DNA from: Paractinoplanes tereljensis
GTDB lineage: Bacteria > Actinomycetota > Actinomycetes > Mycobacteriales > Micromonosporaceae
Assembly (NCBI RefSeq): GCF_016862435.1
Contig: NZ_BOMY01000033.1
Location: 310,001 to 374,000, forward strand
DNA: 64,000 nt
Direction of reading: 5' to 3'
A program made the position numbers and the translations under genes. This document shows positions 41,575 to 50,600 of the stretch, one piece after another. Positions within the stretch are counted from its first letter, which is position 1; every line of letters starts with the position of its first letter. The notes beneath the pieces were generated by a model that saw only the letters and a list, made by a program, of their open reading frames with translations, did not search any database and was not told the DNA's origin.

Positions 41575-42410
41575 AGGAACTCGAACCGCTGGGCCCGCAC
41601 TTCGGGGCCATCGTGCACGGCGTCGACCTGGCCTCGGTGTCCGACACCGAGCTGGCTTCGCTCCGCGAGGCGCTTGTCGACCGGAAGGTGCTGTTCTTCC
41701 GCGACCAACTCCTCGACGACGACGGCCAGGTGGCCCTGGGCCGCCGGGTAGGAGAGCTGACCGCCTCGCACCCGGTGGTCGGCGGCGTAGACGCGGCCCA
41801 CCCCGAGGTGTATGCCCTGGACAGCGCCGACAACGGTTTCGCCGACGTGTGGCACACCGACGTGACGTTCATGAAGCGCCCGCCCTTGGGCTCGATCCTG
41901 CGCGCGGTGGTGCTGCCACCGACCGGTGGCGACACCCAGTGGGCCGACGCCCAGCTGGCGTACGACTCGCTGTCCGCCCCGGTGCAGCGCCTGGCCGACG
42001 AGCTCACGGCGGTGCACGACGGCAACCGCGAGTTCGGCTACTACCTGGCCCAGCGCCGAGGCGGCAAGGGCAACGAGTGGGACGGCGAGGTGGTCACCCA
42101 GCTGACCCCGGTCGAGCATCCCGTGGTGCGGGTGCATCCGGAGACCGGCCGCAAGGGCATCTTCGTCAACCCCGGTTTCACCTCGCACATAGTCGGCGTC
42201 TCCGAGTTCGAAAGCCGGGGCATCCTCGACCTGCTCTACGCCCACCTGACCAAGCCGGAACACATCGTGAAGCACCGCTGGCGCCCCGGCGACGTAGCGA
42301 TGTGGGACAACCGCAGCACCGCTCATTACGCGAACCGCGACTACGGCACCCAGCGCCGGGTAATGCACCGCATCACCCTCCGAGGCGACGTCCCGGTAGG
42401 CCCGAGCTAA
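41571..42410 (+). CDS. tauD: Taurine/sulfonate Fe(II)/2-oxoglutarate dioxygenase
   Basis: A 279-residue TauD-family enzyme that would use O2 and 2-oxoglutarate to oxidise a sulfonate (for example taurine) to sulfite plus an aldehyde. The iron ligands are His95 and Asp97 (WHTD) and His252 (TAHYANRDY), with Arg267 close to the C-terminus for 2-oxoglutarate. Length is normal (TauD about 283). ATG overlaps the TauB stop. It ends the operon and is followed by a strong hairpin terminator. Closely related enzymes use other sulfonates or sulfates, so substrate identity is not certain. Confidence 0.88.
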   Translation: MKELEPLGPHFGAIVHGVDLASVSDTELASLREALVDRKVLFFRDQLLDDDGQVALGRRVGELTASHPVVGGVDAAHPEVYALDSADNGFADVWHTDVTFMKRPPLGSILRAVVLPPTGGDTQWADAQLAYDSLSAPVQRLADELTAVHDGNREFGYYLAQRRGGKGNEWDGEVVTQLTPVEHPVVRVHPETGRKGIFVNPGFTSHIVGVSEFESRGILDLLYAHLTKPEHIVKHRWRPGDVAMWDNRSTAHYANRDYGTQRRVMHRITLRGDVPVGPS

Positions 42411-42416
42411 CTGATT

Positions 42417-42447
42417 GGTGACCCCGGTGCGGCAGCCCGGGGTCACC
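42417..42447. terminator. Bidirectional hairpin terminator
   Basis: Perfect 11-bp stem (42417-42427 and 42437-42447, GGTGACCCCGG arms) with a 9-base loop. It sits between the convergent stops of tauD (42410) and the small minus-strand gene (42453). Suited to end transcription from both sides. Confidence 0.75.
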
Positions 42448-42452
42448 CCACG

Positions 42453-42599
42453 TCAGGGCGCGCTGACCGCGGTCACGTAGGCGTGCACGAAGGAGGTCCC
42501 GACGACCGAGCCATGCCGGATGCCCGCTTCGGTGACCGCCCGCTGCAGCGTCTCCACGACCTCTTCGTTCTCGCCGACGGCGAAGGCATGCGTGGTCAA
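42453..42599 (-). CDS. Small protein, 48 residues, TTG start
   Basis: A short gene not easily found by length filters. TTG 42599 is preceded by AGGAGA with 6-base spacing. It encodes a 48-residue protein starting MTTHAFAVGENEEVVETLQRA and ending with HAYVTAVSAP. The opening resembles PPC/DUF296 proteins, but the protein is about one third of that length, so it could be a truncated relative or a different family. A shared terminator with tauD supports it being a real transcription unit. Its promoter would lie within the repeat copy B region. Confidence 0.45.
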   Translation of the reverse strand: MTTHAFAVGENEEVVETLQRAVTEAGIRHGSVVGTSFVHAYVTAVSAP

Positions 42600-42694
42600 G
42601 CTAGTTCTCCTGTTGCACTCGCCGCACCGATCGACGCGCGCCGGAACTGGCGGATTTTGTCAGGAAAGAAAGATCCCTTTTCCGTACGCGCCGG

Positions 42695-43170
42695 ACCACT
42701 CCCGTGGCACTCGGTCCCGCTGGGCGCAACTCACCCTCCGCGCGCCCGCCCGGGCGGTCCCGACCCAAGACCCCAACCCAAACCCGCCCTGCCGGCAAAC
42801 CCCGCCGACCAGGACAAACACCAGCCTGTTCGACAGTTTGCACTGCTTACCCGTACGCGCTGCTCTGCGCACCTCGGGTAAGCGCCAGGCGGGCCGCTCC
42901 AGGCACGAGGGCGTTTTGTGGGCGTTTGCGCCGGCCGTACTGGCCGGTTCCGCATCCGGGTCTTCCCGCCTGGAACGGGCCTGAACTCGCGCGCTTACCG
43001 GAGGTACGCAGAGCAGCGCGCATTGGTGCGCAAAGCAAAGCTTGCCGAGGGGTGAGTGGCCGGTTGCGCGAGAGTCGCGGCACGTGCCGGTGATGCACTC
43101 CGGTCGCGCGGTGGCGGCGGTCGGGGGTATTTGCGGTTGTCGACGGTGTCGCCCGTACCGGCAAGGGTTT
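42695..43170 (-). repeat. Dispersed noncoding repeat, copy B with central insertion
   Basis: Two blocks (42695-42836 and 43060-43170) match copy A at 24540-24780 in reverse complement, in the same order as read from the GNAT gene end. Copy B carries about 220 extra bases (42837-43059) that copy A lacks; these include the foldback reported separately. The repeat ends at the stop of the minus-strand GNAT gene, as copy A ends at the mannosyltransferase stop. The whole 42600-43196 gap holds no convincing gene. Confidence 0.7.
42856..43020. repeat. Large foldback (inverted repeat) inside copy B
   Basis: Arms 42856-42885 and 42991-43020 pair at 28 of 30 positions by eye, with 105 bases between; partial pairing continues inwards (42886-42905 with 42968-42984). 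Only copy B has it. It may be a MITE-like insertion or a structured RNA. Confidence 0.6.
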
Positions 43171-43196
43171 CTCTGGACCTTGATCCTGAAAGGTGT

Positions 43197-44021
43197 CTAG
43201 AGCGCGTAGTAGTCCTCGGTGATCACCGGGTGGAAGCCCAGCGAGGTGTAGAGGTGCAGGGCTCGGTCGTTGTCGGTGGCCACCTCCAGGTGGACCACGG
43301 TCGCGCCGTCGGCTCGGGCTGTTCGGCACATGCGGTGCAGGACGTCTCGGCCGATGCCTTGGCCCTGCAGGTCGGGGTGGATCACGAAGCCGTAGACACC
43401 GGCCCGGTCGCCCTCGCGGTGCAGCCGGGCGGTGCCGATCGGGTGGCCGTCCTGCTCGACCACCAGGGTCTCCGGGTCGCGGCCGGCTGACTCGGGCGGG
43501 TCCCAGCCGAAGCCGAGGCGCAGGATCTCGCGCACGGCCGGCTGGTCGGCCTCGGCGGCGGGGCGCACGGTGATCCGGGGATCGGCCGGGACATAGACAG
43601 GCTCGTCGAGCATCTCCAGGGCGTGTTCGCTGTGGTCGAGACGGCCGCCATGGCGCTCGGCGAGTGCCCGGCCCGCGGTCGAGGGACGGGGCACGACAAG
43701 CAGCACCGAGGTGTGCTCGCGCTCCCTGCAGAGCTCCAGCCCGGCGGTGAGCAGCGCGGTGCCGATGCCTCGCCCGCGTGCGGCCGGGTCGACCATGCCG
43801 GCCAGCTCCAGTTCCGGTGCGCCGTGCGCGTAGACGCCCAGGAAGCCGAGCAGCCGGTCGCCGTCCCACCACAGGACGTCCTCGGCGGCCTGGCCGGAGC
43901 GGTTGCGCAGCGCGTTCCACTCCAGCTTGAGCCGCCCGCCGTCGGCCGCGACCACACGGTGCTCCAGGTCGGCGATGGCTTGCAGAGCGGCCGGGGACAG
44001 TCCGGCGGAGAGGGTGACCAT
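43197..44021 (-). CDS. Tandem two-domain GNAT acetyltransferase
   Basis: A 274-residue protein with two GNAT domains. The first (residues about 1-135) has LAGMVDPAARGRGIGTALLTAGLELC; the second (about 148-274) has YGFVIHPDLQGQGIGRDVLHRMCRTA and NDRALHLYTSLGFHPV. Mycothiol synthase MshD is built this way, but the sequence does not clearly match it, so it is best called a tandem GNAT. ATG 44021. Divergent from the methyltransferase/TetR pair. Confidence 0.82.
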   Translation of the reverse strand: MVTLSAGLSPAALQAIADLEHRVVAADGGRLKLEWNALRNRSGQAAEDVLWWDGDRLLGFLGVYAHGAPELELAGMVDPAARGRGIGTALLTAGLELCREREHTSVLLVVPRPSTAGRALAERHGGRLDHSEHALEMLDEPVYVPADPRITVRPAAEADQPAVREILRLGFGWDPPESAGRDPETLVVEQDGHPIGTARLHREGDRAGVYGFVIHPDLQGQGIGRDVLHRMCRTARADGATVVHLEVATDNDRALHLYTSLGFHPVITEDYYAL

Positions 44022-44077
44022 GACGCCAACCTCATCACGAAGGTCAACTGGATTTCCAAACGGGGACAGGCTAGAAA

Positions 44078-44095
44078 AATGGACGCTCGTTCATT
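44078..44095. promoter_or_regulatory. Candidate TetR operator
   Basis: AATGGACGCTCGTTCATT is an 18-base palindrome with one mismatched pair and a 2-base centre. It ends 12 bases before the methyltransferase start and lies between divergent genes. It closely resembles known TetR/AcrR operator layouts and is likely bound by the TetR protein encoded at 44977. Confidence 0.55.
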
Positions 44096-44107
44096 ATTCT
44101 CGGGACT

Positions 44108-44977
44108 GTGCAGAACAAGGCGAGCCGGACGGCGCAGCAGGTGGCCCTGTTCCGTGCGCTGGAGACGGCGCGCGGGCACGACCGGGTGTTCGACGACCCC
44201 CTCGCCGTGCGGTTTCTCGGCGGGGGCTATCGGCTGCTCGCGCGGGCCGCGAAGGTGCGGCCGGTCGGGCTGCGGCTGTCGCGGTTCATCGACACGCGCT
44301 GGCCCGGTCCGCGGCCGTCGGCGGTGGCGCGCACCCGGCTGATCGACGATCTGGTGCTGGAGAGCCTGGGTGGGGGAGCGCGGCAGGTGCTGCTGCTCGG
44401 GGCCGGCTACGACAGCCGGGCCTACCGGCTGCCGGGGATCGAGCGGGTCGCCGTGTTCGAGGCCGACCACCCGGCCACCCAGGCCGTGAAGCGCCGGCTG
44501 ATCCGGGGTGCGGTGCGGCCCGAGCGAAGGCGGCACGTCCACTTCGTACCCGTCGATCTGCTGGTTGAAGATCTTGGGGAAGCGTTGCAGCGCAACGGTT
44601 TCGCGGCCCTGGAACCGACCGTGGTGGTGTGGGAGGGCGTGACCAACTACCTCACCGAGCCGGCCGTCGACCAGACCCTGCGGCGGCTCGCCGACCTGAC
44701 CGCCACCGGCAGCCGGCTGATCCTCACCTACGTCGACCGCCGGGTGCTCGACGGGGTGATCGACGCCGGGCCGTGGCCGGAGGCGGTCAAGCGGCAGGGT
44801 GAGCCGTGGACGTTCGGGTTCGAGCCGGCTCGGCTCGGCGGCTACCTGGCCGAGCGGGGCCTGCGGCTGGAGCTTGACATGTCCACCCGGGACGCCGCCG
44901 ACCGCTATCTCGAACCGCTCGGGCGGCACGAGCAGGCGGCCACGTTCTACCGGGTCGCGGCGGCGGAGATCCAGTAA
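44108..44977 (+). CDS. Putative O-methyltransferase, TIGR00027/PPM family
   Basis: A 289-residue SAM-dependent methyltransferase of the leucine carboxyl methyltransferase-like group. Motifs are SRTAQQVALFRALETARG, SAVARTRLIDDLVLE, VLLLGAGYDSRAYRLPG (SAM binding) and VVVWEGVTNYLTEPAVDQTLRRL. It starts at GTG 44108. Its stop overlaps the TetR ATG by one base (TAATG). Substrate unknown; such enzymes act in secondary metabolism. Confidence 0.85.
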   Translation: MQNKASRTAQQVALFRALETARGHDRVFDDPLAVRFLGGGYRLLARAAKVRPVGLRLSRFIDTRWPGPRPSAVARTRLIDDLVLESLGGGARQVLLLGAGYDSRAYRLPGIERVAVFEADHPATQAVKRRLIRGAVRPERRRHVHFVPVDLLVEDLGEALQRNGFAALEPTVVVWEGVTNYLTEPAVDQTLRRLADLTATGSRLILTYVDRRVLDGVIDAGPWPEAVKRQGEPWTFGFEPARLGGYLAERGLRLELDMSTRDAADRYLEPLGRHEQAATFYRVAAAEIQ

Positions 44978-45564
44978 TGCCCAAGGTCAGCGACGAGTAC
45001 CTGGCCGCCCGGCGGCGGCAGATCCTGGACGCGGCCGGCGCCTGCTTCGCCCGGGACGGCTTCCACCGCACGTCCATGCAGGACATCGTGCGGGAGTCGG
45101 GGATCAGCGCCGGCCTGGTCTACCGGTACTTCGCCGGCAAGGACGACGTGATCGCCGCGATCGTCACCGAGTGGCACGACCAGCGGCAGGTGTTCGCCGC
45201 CGGCTCGGTGGACGAGCGGGTCGGCGCCTACCTCGACTACCTGCGGTCGGTGGGCGCGCCTGAATCGGCCGACCGGCTGCGGCTCAGCGTGCAGATCTGG
45301 GCCGAGGCGGTGCGCAACCCGCGGGTGCGGGAGCTGTCCCGGCGCAATGTCGACGACCCGCGTACGGCGGTCGCGGCCCTGCTCGCCGGCGTGGCGCCGG
45401 GCTTCGACCCGGACGCGCTGGCCCGCATCCTGATCGCGCTCTACCAGGGGCTGCTGGTGCAGACCGTGTGGGACGAACAGGTCGACAACGAGGCCTACGT
45501 GACCACCGTCGCCGCCCTGCTCGGCGCCGTCATCGCGCCAGCGCCGCCTTCAGCGCCCCGGTGA
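44977..45564 (+). CDS. TetR-family transcriptional regulator
   Basis: A 195-residue regulator. N-terminal HTH about residues 9-55 (RRRQILDAAGACFARDGFHRTSMQDIVRESGISAGLVYRYFAGKDD). C-terminal domain is the TetR_C helical ligand pocket. ATG 44977 overlaps the methyltransferase stop, so it is co-translated and probably represses its own operon through the palindrome at 44078. Its 3' end overlaps the convergent histidine kinase gene by 35 bases. Confidence 0.88.
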   Translation: MPKVSDEYLAARRRQILDAAGACFARDGFHRTSMQDIVRESGISAGLVYRYFAGKDDVIAAIVTEWHDQRQVFAAGSVDERVGAYLDYLRSVGAPESADRLRLSVQIWAEAVRNPRVRELSRRNVDDPRTAVAALLAGVAPGFDPDALARILIALYQGLLVQTVWDEQVDNEAYVTTVAALLGAVIAPAPPSAPR

Positions 45565-47554
45565 GCTCGGCGCTGCTGAACGGCTTGGCCAGGATCGTCC
45601 GCCCGGGTTCCAGCGAGCGGCCGTTCTCGTCGATGAGCGCCTCGGCATAGCCCGAGATGAAGATGACCTTGGTGTCGGGGCGGTCGGTGAGGAAGCGGTG
45701 GGCCAGCTGGCGGCCGTCCATGCCGGGCATCACCACGTCGGTGACCAGGCAGTGGATCGGGTCCTGGTGCCGTTCGGCCACGATCAGGGCCTCGGCACCG
45801 CTCCCGGCGGTCAGCACCCGGTAACCGGCCTTCGCGATGAACCGGGCGGTCACCTCGCGCAGGTCCTTCTCGTCGTCGACGAGCAGCACGGTCAGGTCGC
45901 CGTTGGCCGGCTGCGGGCTGGCCGGCGTGACCGGTGCGGCGATCTCCCGGGCGCGCGGCGGCGCGTCCTCCGCGGCCGGGAGCCGGATCAGCACGGTGGT
46001 GCCCCGCCCCACCTCGGAGTCCAGGGTCAGGTCGCCGCCGGCCTGGCTGACCACGCCGTGCGCGGTGGCCAGGCCGAGCCCGGCGGTGCGGCTGCCGGCC
46101 TTGGTGGAGAAGAACGGCTCGAACGCGCGGGCCAGCACGTCCGGCGGCATGCCCCGGCCGTCGTCGGCGACCGTGATGGTGGCCTGGCCGTGCGCCGAGC
46201 GGCCGCTGGTGATGGTGATGGTGCCGCCCTCCGGCATGGCGTCGCGGGCGTTGTGGATCAGGATGTTCAGCAGCCGGTCGAGCAGCTTCGGGTCGATCCG
46301 CACGGCCGGCACGTCGCCGGGGCGCAGGTCCAGCTTGATGCCGGTGCCGGCCGCCTCGGCCAGGGTGCCGGCCGCGTTGGCCAGGAACGCGTCCAGGTCG
46401 ACCAGCTCGGGCTGGCTGATCTCCCGGCGGCCGAAGGCGAGCAGCTGCTCGGTGAGCTTGGTGGCCCGTTCGCCGCCCTTGGTGACCTGGCCCAGGTCGT
46501 CGAGCAGCGCGTCGCCGGTGGCCTTGGTGAGCCGGCCGGCCTCGATCTCGTCGGTGATCTGCTCGATCGCCAGGGTGAGGAAGCCGAGCATCGCGCCCAG
46601 CAGGTTGTTGAAGTCGTGGGCCATCCCGCCGGCCATCCGGCGCAGGCTGTCCAGGCGTTCGGCGTCCCGGCGGCGGGCCTCGGCCTGCCGCTGGCGTACC
46701 TCCCAGCCGGCCCGTTCCTCGGCCGCCACCACGTCGGTGATGTCGTCGACCATCACCACCGCGCCGGACAGTTCGGCCTCGGCGTCGCGCACCGGCCGCA
46801 GGTGTACGCGCAGCCAGCGCGCCTCGCCGTCGGGGCGGACGATCCGGTTGCGGTAGCGGTGCTCGACCGCCTCGCCGGCGCCGGCGTGCACCACGGCCAG
46901 GGCCTCGTCGTGGGTCTCCGGGTCGAGCAGGCTGAGCCAGCCCCGGCCGAGCAGCCGGTCGGCCGGTTCGCCGGTGATCGCGGACAGTCGCGGGTTCACG
47001 TAGCCGGCGGTGCCGTCGGCCTCCAGCAGCACGATGCCGACGGGGGAGGAGGCGGCCATCGCCTCGAAGCGGCGTTCGGTGTGCCGCAGCGCCCGGACCT
47101 TCTCGACCAGCGTCGCGTTGATGGCGCGGGCGTGCACGGTGGCGAACTCGTCGGCCGGCCGCGGGGTGATCTCGACCGGGCCGTTGCGCAGCGCCACCTC
47201 GACCGCGTCGAGCAGTTCGCGCGGGTCGGCGCTGCGCAGCACCACCTGCGACACCCCGCAGGCCTCGGCGATCGGCCGGGTCTCCGGCTCGAGGTAGTTG
47301 GCCGTGTAGAAGATGACCGGGGCATGCGCGGCCTGCTGGTCGGGAGCGTTGCGCAGCCGGTGCACCATCTCCAGGCCGTCTATCCCGGGCATCAGCACGT
47401 CCGAGACGACCACGTCGGGGTGCCGGCTCTGGGCCAGGGCGAGCGCGTCGGCTCCGTCGCTCGCCTCAATAACCTCGTGCCCCCGGTATCCGAGCAGCAT
47501 GGCCATCAATTCCCGGTTGGCCGCCACATCGTCCACAACCAGCACGGTCGCCAC
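45530..47554 (-). CDS. Soluble hybrid histidine kinase: REC-PAS-HK-REC
   Basis: A 674-residue protein with no membrane segment. Receiver 1 (residues 3-120) has the phosphoacceptor Asp52 (VVSDVLMPG). A PAS domain (about 160-285) is followed by the kinase core: His313 in RMAGGMAHDFNNLLG, N-box NILIHNARDAMPEGG, and ATP motifs DDGRGMPP and GLGLATAHG. A second receiver (about 550-674) has Asp606 in VTDVVMPG. The HDFNN H-box is of the HisKA_3/NtrB-like type. It starts at GTG 47554 after a CCCCTCCC (complement GGGAGGGG) site; earlier in-frame codons belong to the divergent gene. A phosphorelay hub; signal unknown. Confidence 0.9.
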   Translation of the reverse strand: MATVLVVDDVAANRELMAMLLGYRGHEVIEASDGADALALAQSRHPDVVVSDVLMPGIDGLEMVHRLRNAPDQQAAHAPVIFYTANYLEPETRPIAEACGVSQVVLRSADPRELLDAVEVALRNGPVEITPRPADEFATVHARAINATLVEKVRALRHTERRFEAMAASSPVGIVLLEADGTAGYVNPRLSAITGEPADRLLGRGWLSLLDPETHDEALAVVHAGAGEAVEHRYRNRIVRPDGEARWLRVHLRPVRDAEAELSGAVVMVDDITDVVAAEERAGWEVRQRQAEARRRDAERLDSLRRMAGGMAHDFNNLLGAMLGFLTLAIEQITDEIEAGRLTKATGDALLDDLGQVTKGGERATKLTEQLLAFGRREISQPELVDLDAFLANAAGTLAEAAGTGIKLDLRPGDVPAVRIDPKLLDRLLNILIHNARDAMPEGGTITITSGRSAHGQATITVADDGRGMPPDVLARAFEPFFSTKAGSRTAGLGLATAHGVVSQAGGDLTLDSEVGRGTTVLIRLPAAEDAPPRAREIAAPVTPASPQPANGDLTVLLVDDEKDLREVTARFIAKAGYRVLTAGSGAEALIVAERHQDPIHCLVTDVVMPGMDGRQLAHRFLTDRPDTKVIFISGYAEALIDENGRSLEPGRTILAKPFSSAELTGALKAALAR

Positions 47555-47629
47555 GGCATCCCCTCCCAGAGATCGCTCTCCTGGGAAGTTACCGCCGCAA
47601 ACAACCTCCGAAGGTGATATTCCGGATAT
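47555..47629. promoter_or_regulatory. Short divergent promoter between two hybrid kinases
   Basis: Seventy-five bases separate the two starts and must carry both promoters. An inverted ATATTCCGGATATA-like A/T-rich stretch (47614-47629) lies right at the membrane kinase start. The pair is probably co-regulated. Confidence 0.4.
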
Positions 47630-50600
47630 ATGTCCCTTGCCCCGGGTGCCGCCGAGCGGCCGGCGTCCCGGCTCGGAACGATCTTCTCGCAGTCGATGGG
47701 TGCCCTGACCGGGCTGATCGGCGCCGCGATGCTGATCTTCGCGGCCCTGGCGCAGGAAAGCGGGCCGGGCGCCGCCGCATTCTGCCTGCTGCTGCTCGGC
47801 GCCGGAACCATCGGCCACGCCCGGCTCGCCGGGCCGCGCCGCCGCCGGGCCACCATGCTGCCGGCCCTGGCCGCAGCGGTCGCGATCGGGTCGGTGCTGG
47901 CCGGAACCGCGCCGGGCACCCAGGCCGGACTCGACCTGCCGCCCACCGCGATCGCCGCGTTCCTGCTGCTCGCGGTGGGCCAGGCCGAGCTGCTCGGCAG
48001 CGACCGGCCGCGGGCCGTCGCGACCGGCCAGGCCGCCGCCATCTGCGCCGGGGTGATCGGTGTCCTCACCATCTACAGCGGGCTGCTGCAGGCGCCCGCC
48101 CTGCCCGGTTACCGCAGCCTGCCGCTCGGCACCGCGATCGCGGTGATCGCGGCGGCCGCCGCGCTGCTGCCCGCCCCGGCCGGCACCGGCCTGGTCTGGG
48201 TGCTCGGCGACCGCACGGTCAGCGCCATGATGACCCGGCGGGTGCTGGCCGCCGCGATGATCGCGCTGCCGGTGGCCGGCTGGCTGGTGGACGCGGGCGA
48301 CCGGGGAGCCGTGCTGGTCGCCGTGAACGTGGCCCTCGTGGTGCTGGTCAGCCTGGTCACCGGCTCCCGGGCGGCCCGGATGGAGGCGGCCGGCAGCGCG
48401 GCCCGGGTCGAGCTGAGCCGGCACGCCCAGCTGGCCACGATCATGCGGCACACCCCGACCGCATTCTTCATCAAGGGCCTGGACGGCCGCTACCGGATGG
48501 CCAGCGCGGCCTTCGAGCAGATGTACGACATCGCGCCCGGCACCGCGGCCGGCCGGCTGGACCGGGAGATCCACTCGGAGGAGAAGCTGGCCGAGATCGA
48601 ACGCCGGGACCGGCTCGTGGTGGAGTCGGACGAGCCGCTGGTGTTCGAGGTCGAGCGCGGTAACCGGACGTTCGTGAAGACCGTCTTCGCGCTGCGCGAC
48701 GAGCACGGCCAGGCGTACGCGGTCTGCGGGGTCAGCAGTGAGATCACCCAGCTGCGGGTCGCCGAGGGCAAGTTCAAGGCCCTGCTGGACGCCTCGCCGG
48801 AGGCGATGATCTGCATCGACGCCGGCGGCGTCGTGCTGCTCGCCAACGCGCGGGCCGTGCAGGTCTTCCGCTACCGGCGCGACCAGCTGGTCGGGATGGC
48901 GGTGGAGGACCTGATCCACCCGGACCAGCGGGACCGGTACCGCCGCGAGTTCCAGGCCGCGCCCGGCCCGCGGACGGTGGGCGAGGGCCTGCGGCTCACC
49001 GCGCTGTGCGGGGACGGCACCGAGTGCCCGGTCGAGATCAGCATGGCGGCGGTGGACGGCGAGGGTGGCTCGGTGGTGTTCGCGACCGTGCGGGACGTCA
49101 CCGACCGGATCGCCCAGGCCCAGTCGGACGCGCAGCTGGCCGGGATCGTGGCCGCCTCCAGCGACGCGATCGTCTCCAAGACCCTGGACGGCACGATCCT
49201 GACCTGGAACCCGGGCGCGGCCCGGCTCTACGGTTACACCGCCGAGGAGATGATCGGCCGGGACGTCACGGTGATCCTGCCCGCCGACAAGCCGGACGAG
49301 GAACGCCGCCTGCTGGCCCGGGTGCGATCGGGCGAACTGATCAAACACCATGAGACCCGGCGGGTACGCCAGGACGGCACCACCATCTACGTGTCGCTGA
49401 GCATGGCGCCGATCCGCGACCCGAGCGGGATGATCGTGGGCGCCTCGACCATCTCGCACGACATCACCGCCGAGGTGGAGGCGGAGCAGCGGCTGCGGTT
49501 CGAGCGCGAGCAGTTCCAAATGATCATGACGGCGGCCAGCGACCCGTTCATCAGCATGGATTACCGGGGCCTGATCACCGAGTGGAACCGGCAGTCCGAG
49601 CAGGTCTTCGGCTGGAGCCGGGAACAGGTGCTGGGCCGGCACGTGGTGGACACGATCCTGCCCCGCGCCTACGGCAGCGCCCTCGACCGGGTCCTCGAGG
49701 GGCGCTGGGACTGGCTGCTCGACCGGCCCACCGAGATGGCCGCCGTCCGGTCCGACGGCACCCACCTGCCGATCGAGTTGACCATGTGGCGGGTCCGCCG
49801 CGACGACCGGTCCACCTTCCACGCGTTCGCCCGGGACATCACCGCCCGCCGGCAGACCGAACAGGCCCTGGCCCAGGCCCGCGACCAGGCGGTCGAGACC
49901 GCGCACCTGAAGTCGCAGTTCCTGGCCTCGATGAGCCACGAGATCCGCACCCCGATGAACGGCGTGATCGGCCTGTCCGGCCTGCTGCTCAACACCGACC
50001 TCAGGGACACTCAGCGCCGCTACGCGCAGGGCATCAACAACGCGGGGGTGGCCCTGCTGTCGGTGATCAACGACGTGCTCGACTTCTCCAAGCTGGAGGC
50101 GGGCAAGGTCGTCCTGGAACGGGCCGACTTCGAGATCGGCCGGCTGCTCGACGAGGTGGTCGGCCTGGTCGCCGACGTCACCGGGGCCAAGTCGCTGGTG
50201 GTCACCTCCCGCTGCCACCCGGACCTGGTCGCCCCGGTCAGCGGCGACCCCGGCAAGCTCCGCCAGGTGCTGCTCAACCTGGCCGGCAACGCGGTCAAAT
50301 TCACCGCCGGCGGCCGGGTCACGGTCACCGCCACTCCGGCCGCCGGCGACTTCCCGGCCGGGCGGGTGCCGGTGCGGTTCGAGGTGTCCGACACCGGCAT
50401 CGGGATCGACGCCGACCAGCAGGCCGGGTTGTTCGAGCCGTTCATCCAGGCCGACGCGAGCACCACCCGGCGGTTCGGCGGCACCGGGCTCGGCCTGGCC
50501 ATCAGCCGGGAGCTGGTCGGGGTGCTCGGCGGCGAGATCGGGCTGACCAGCGAGGCCGGCAAGGGCAGCACGTTCTGGTTCACCGTGCCGCTGTGGCCGG

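Noticed and set aside
42600..43196. Transposase remnant in repeat copy B
   Set aside because: No translation in any frame shows transposase motifs; the similarity is at DNA level and the foldback lacks a target-site duplication that I can see.
43197..44021. Mycothiol synthase MshD
   Set aside because: The tandem GNAT layout is similar, but typical MshD-specific motifs were not evident, so the name was not applied.
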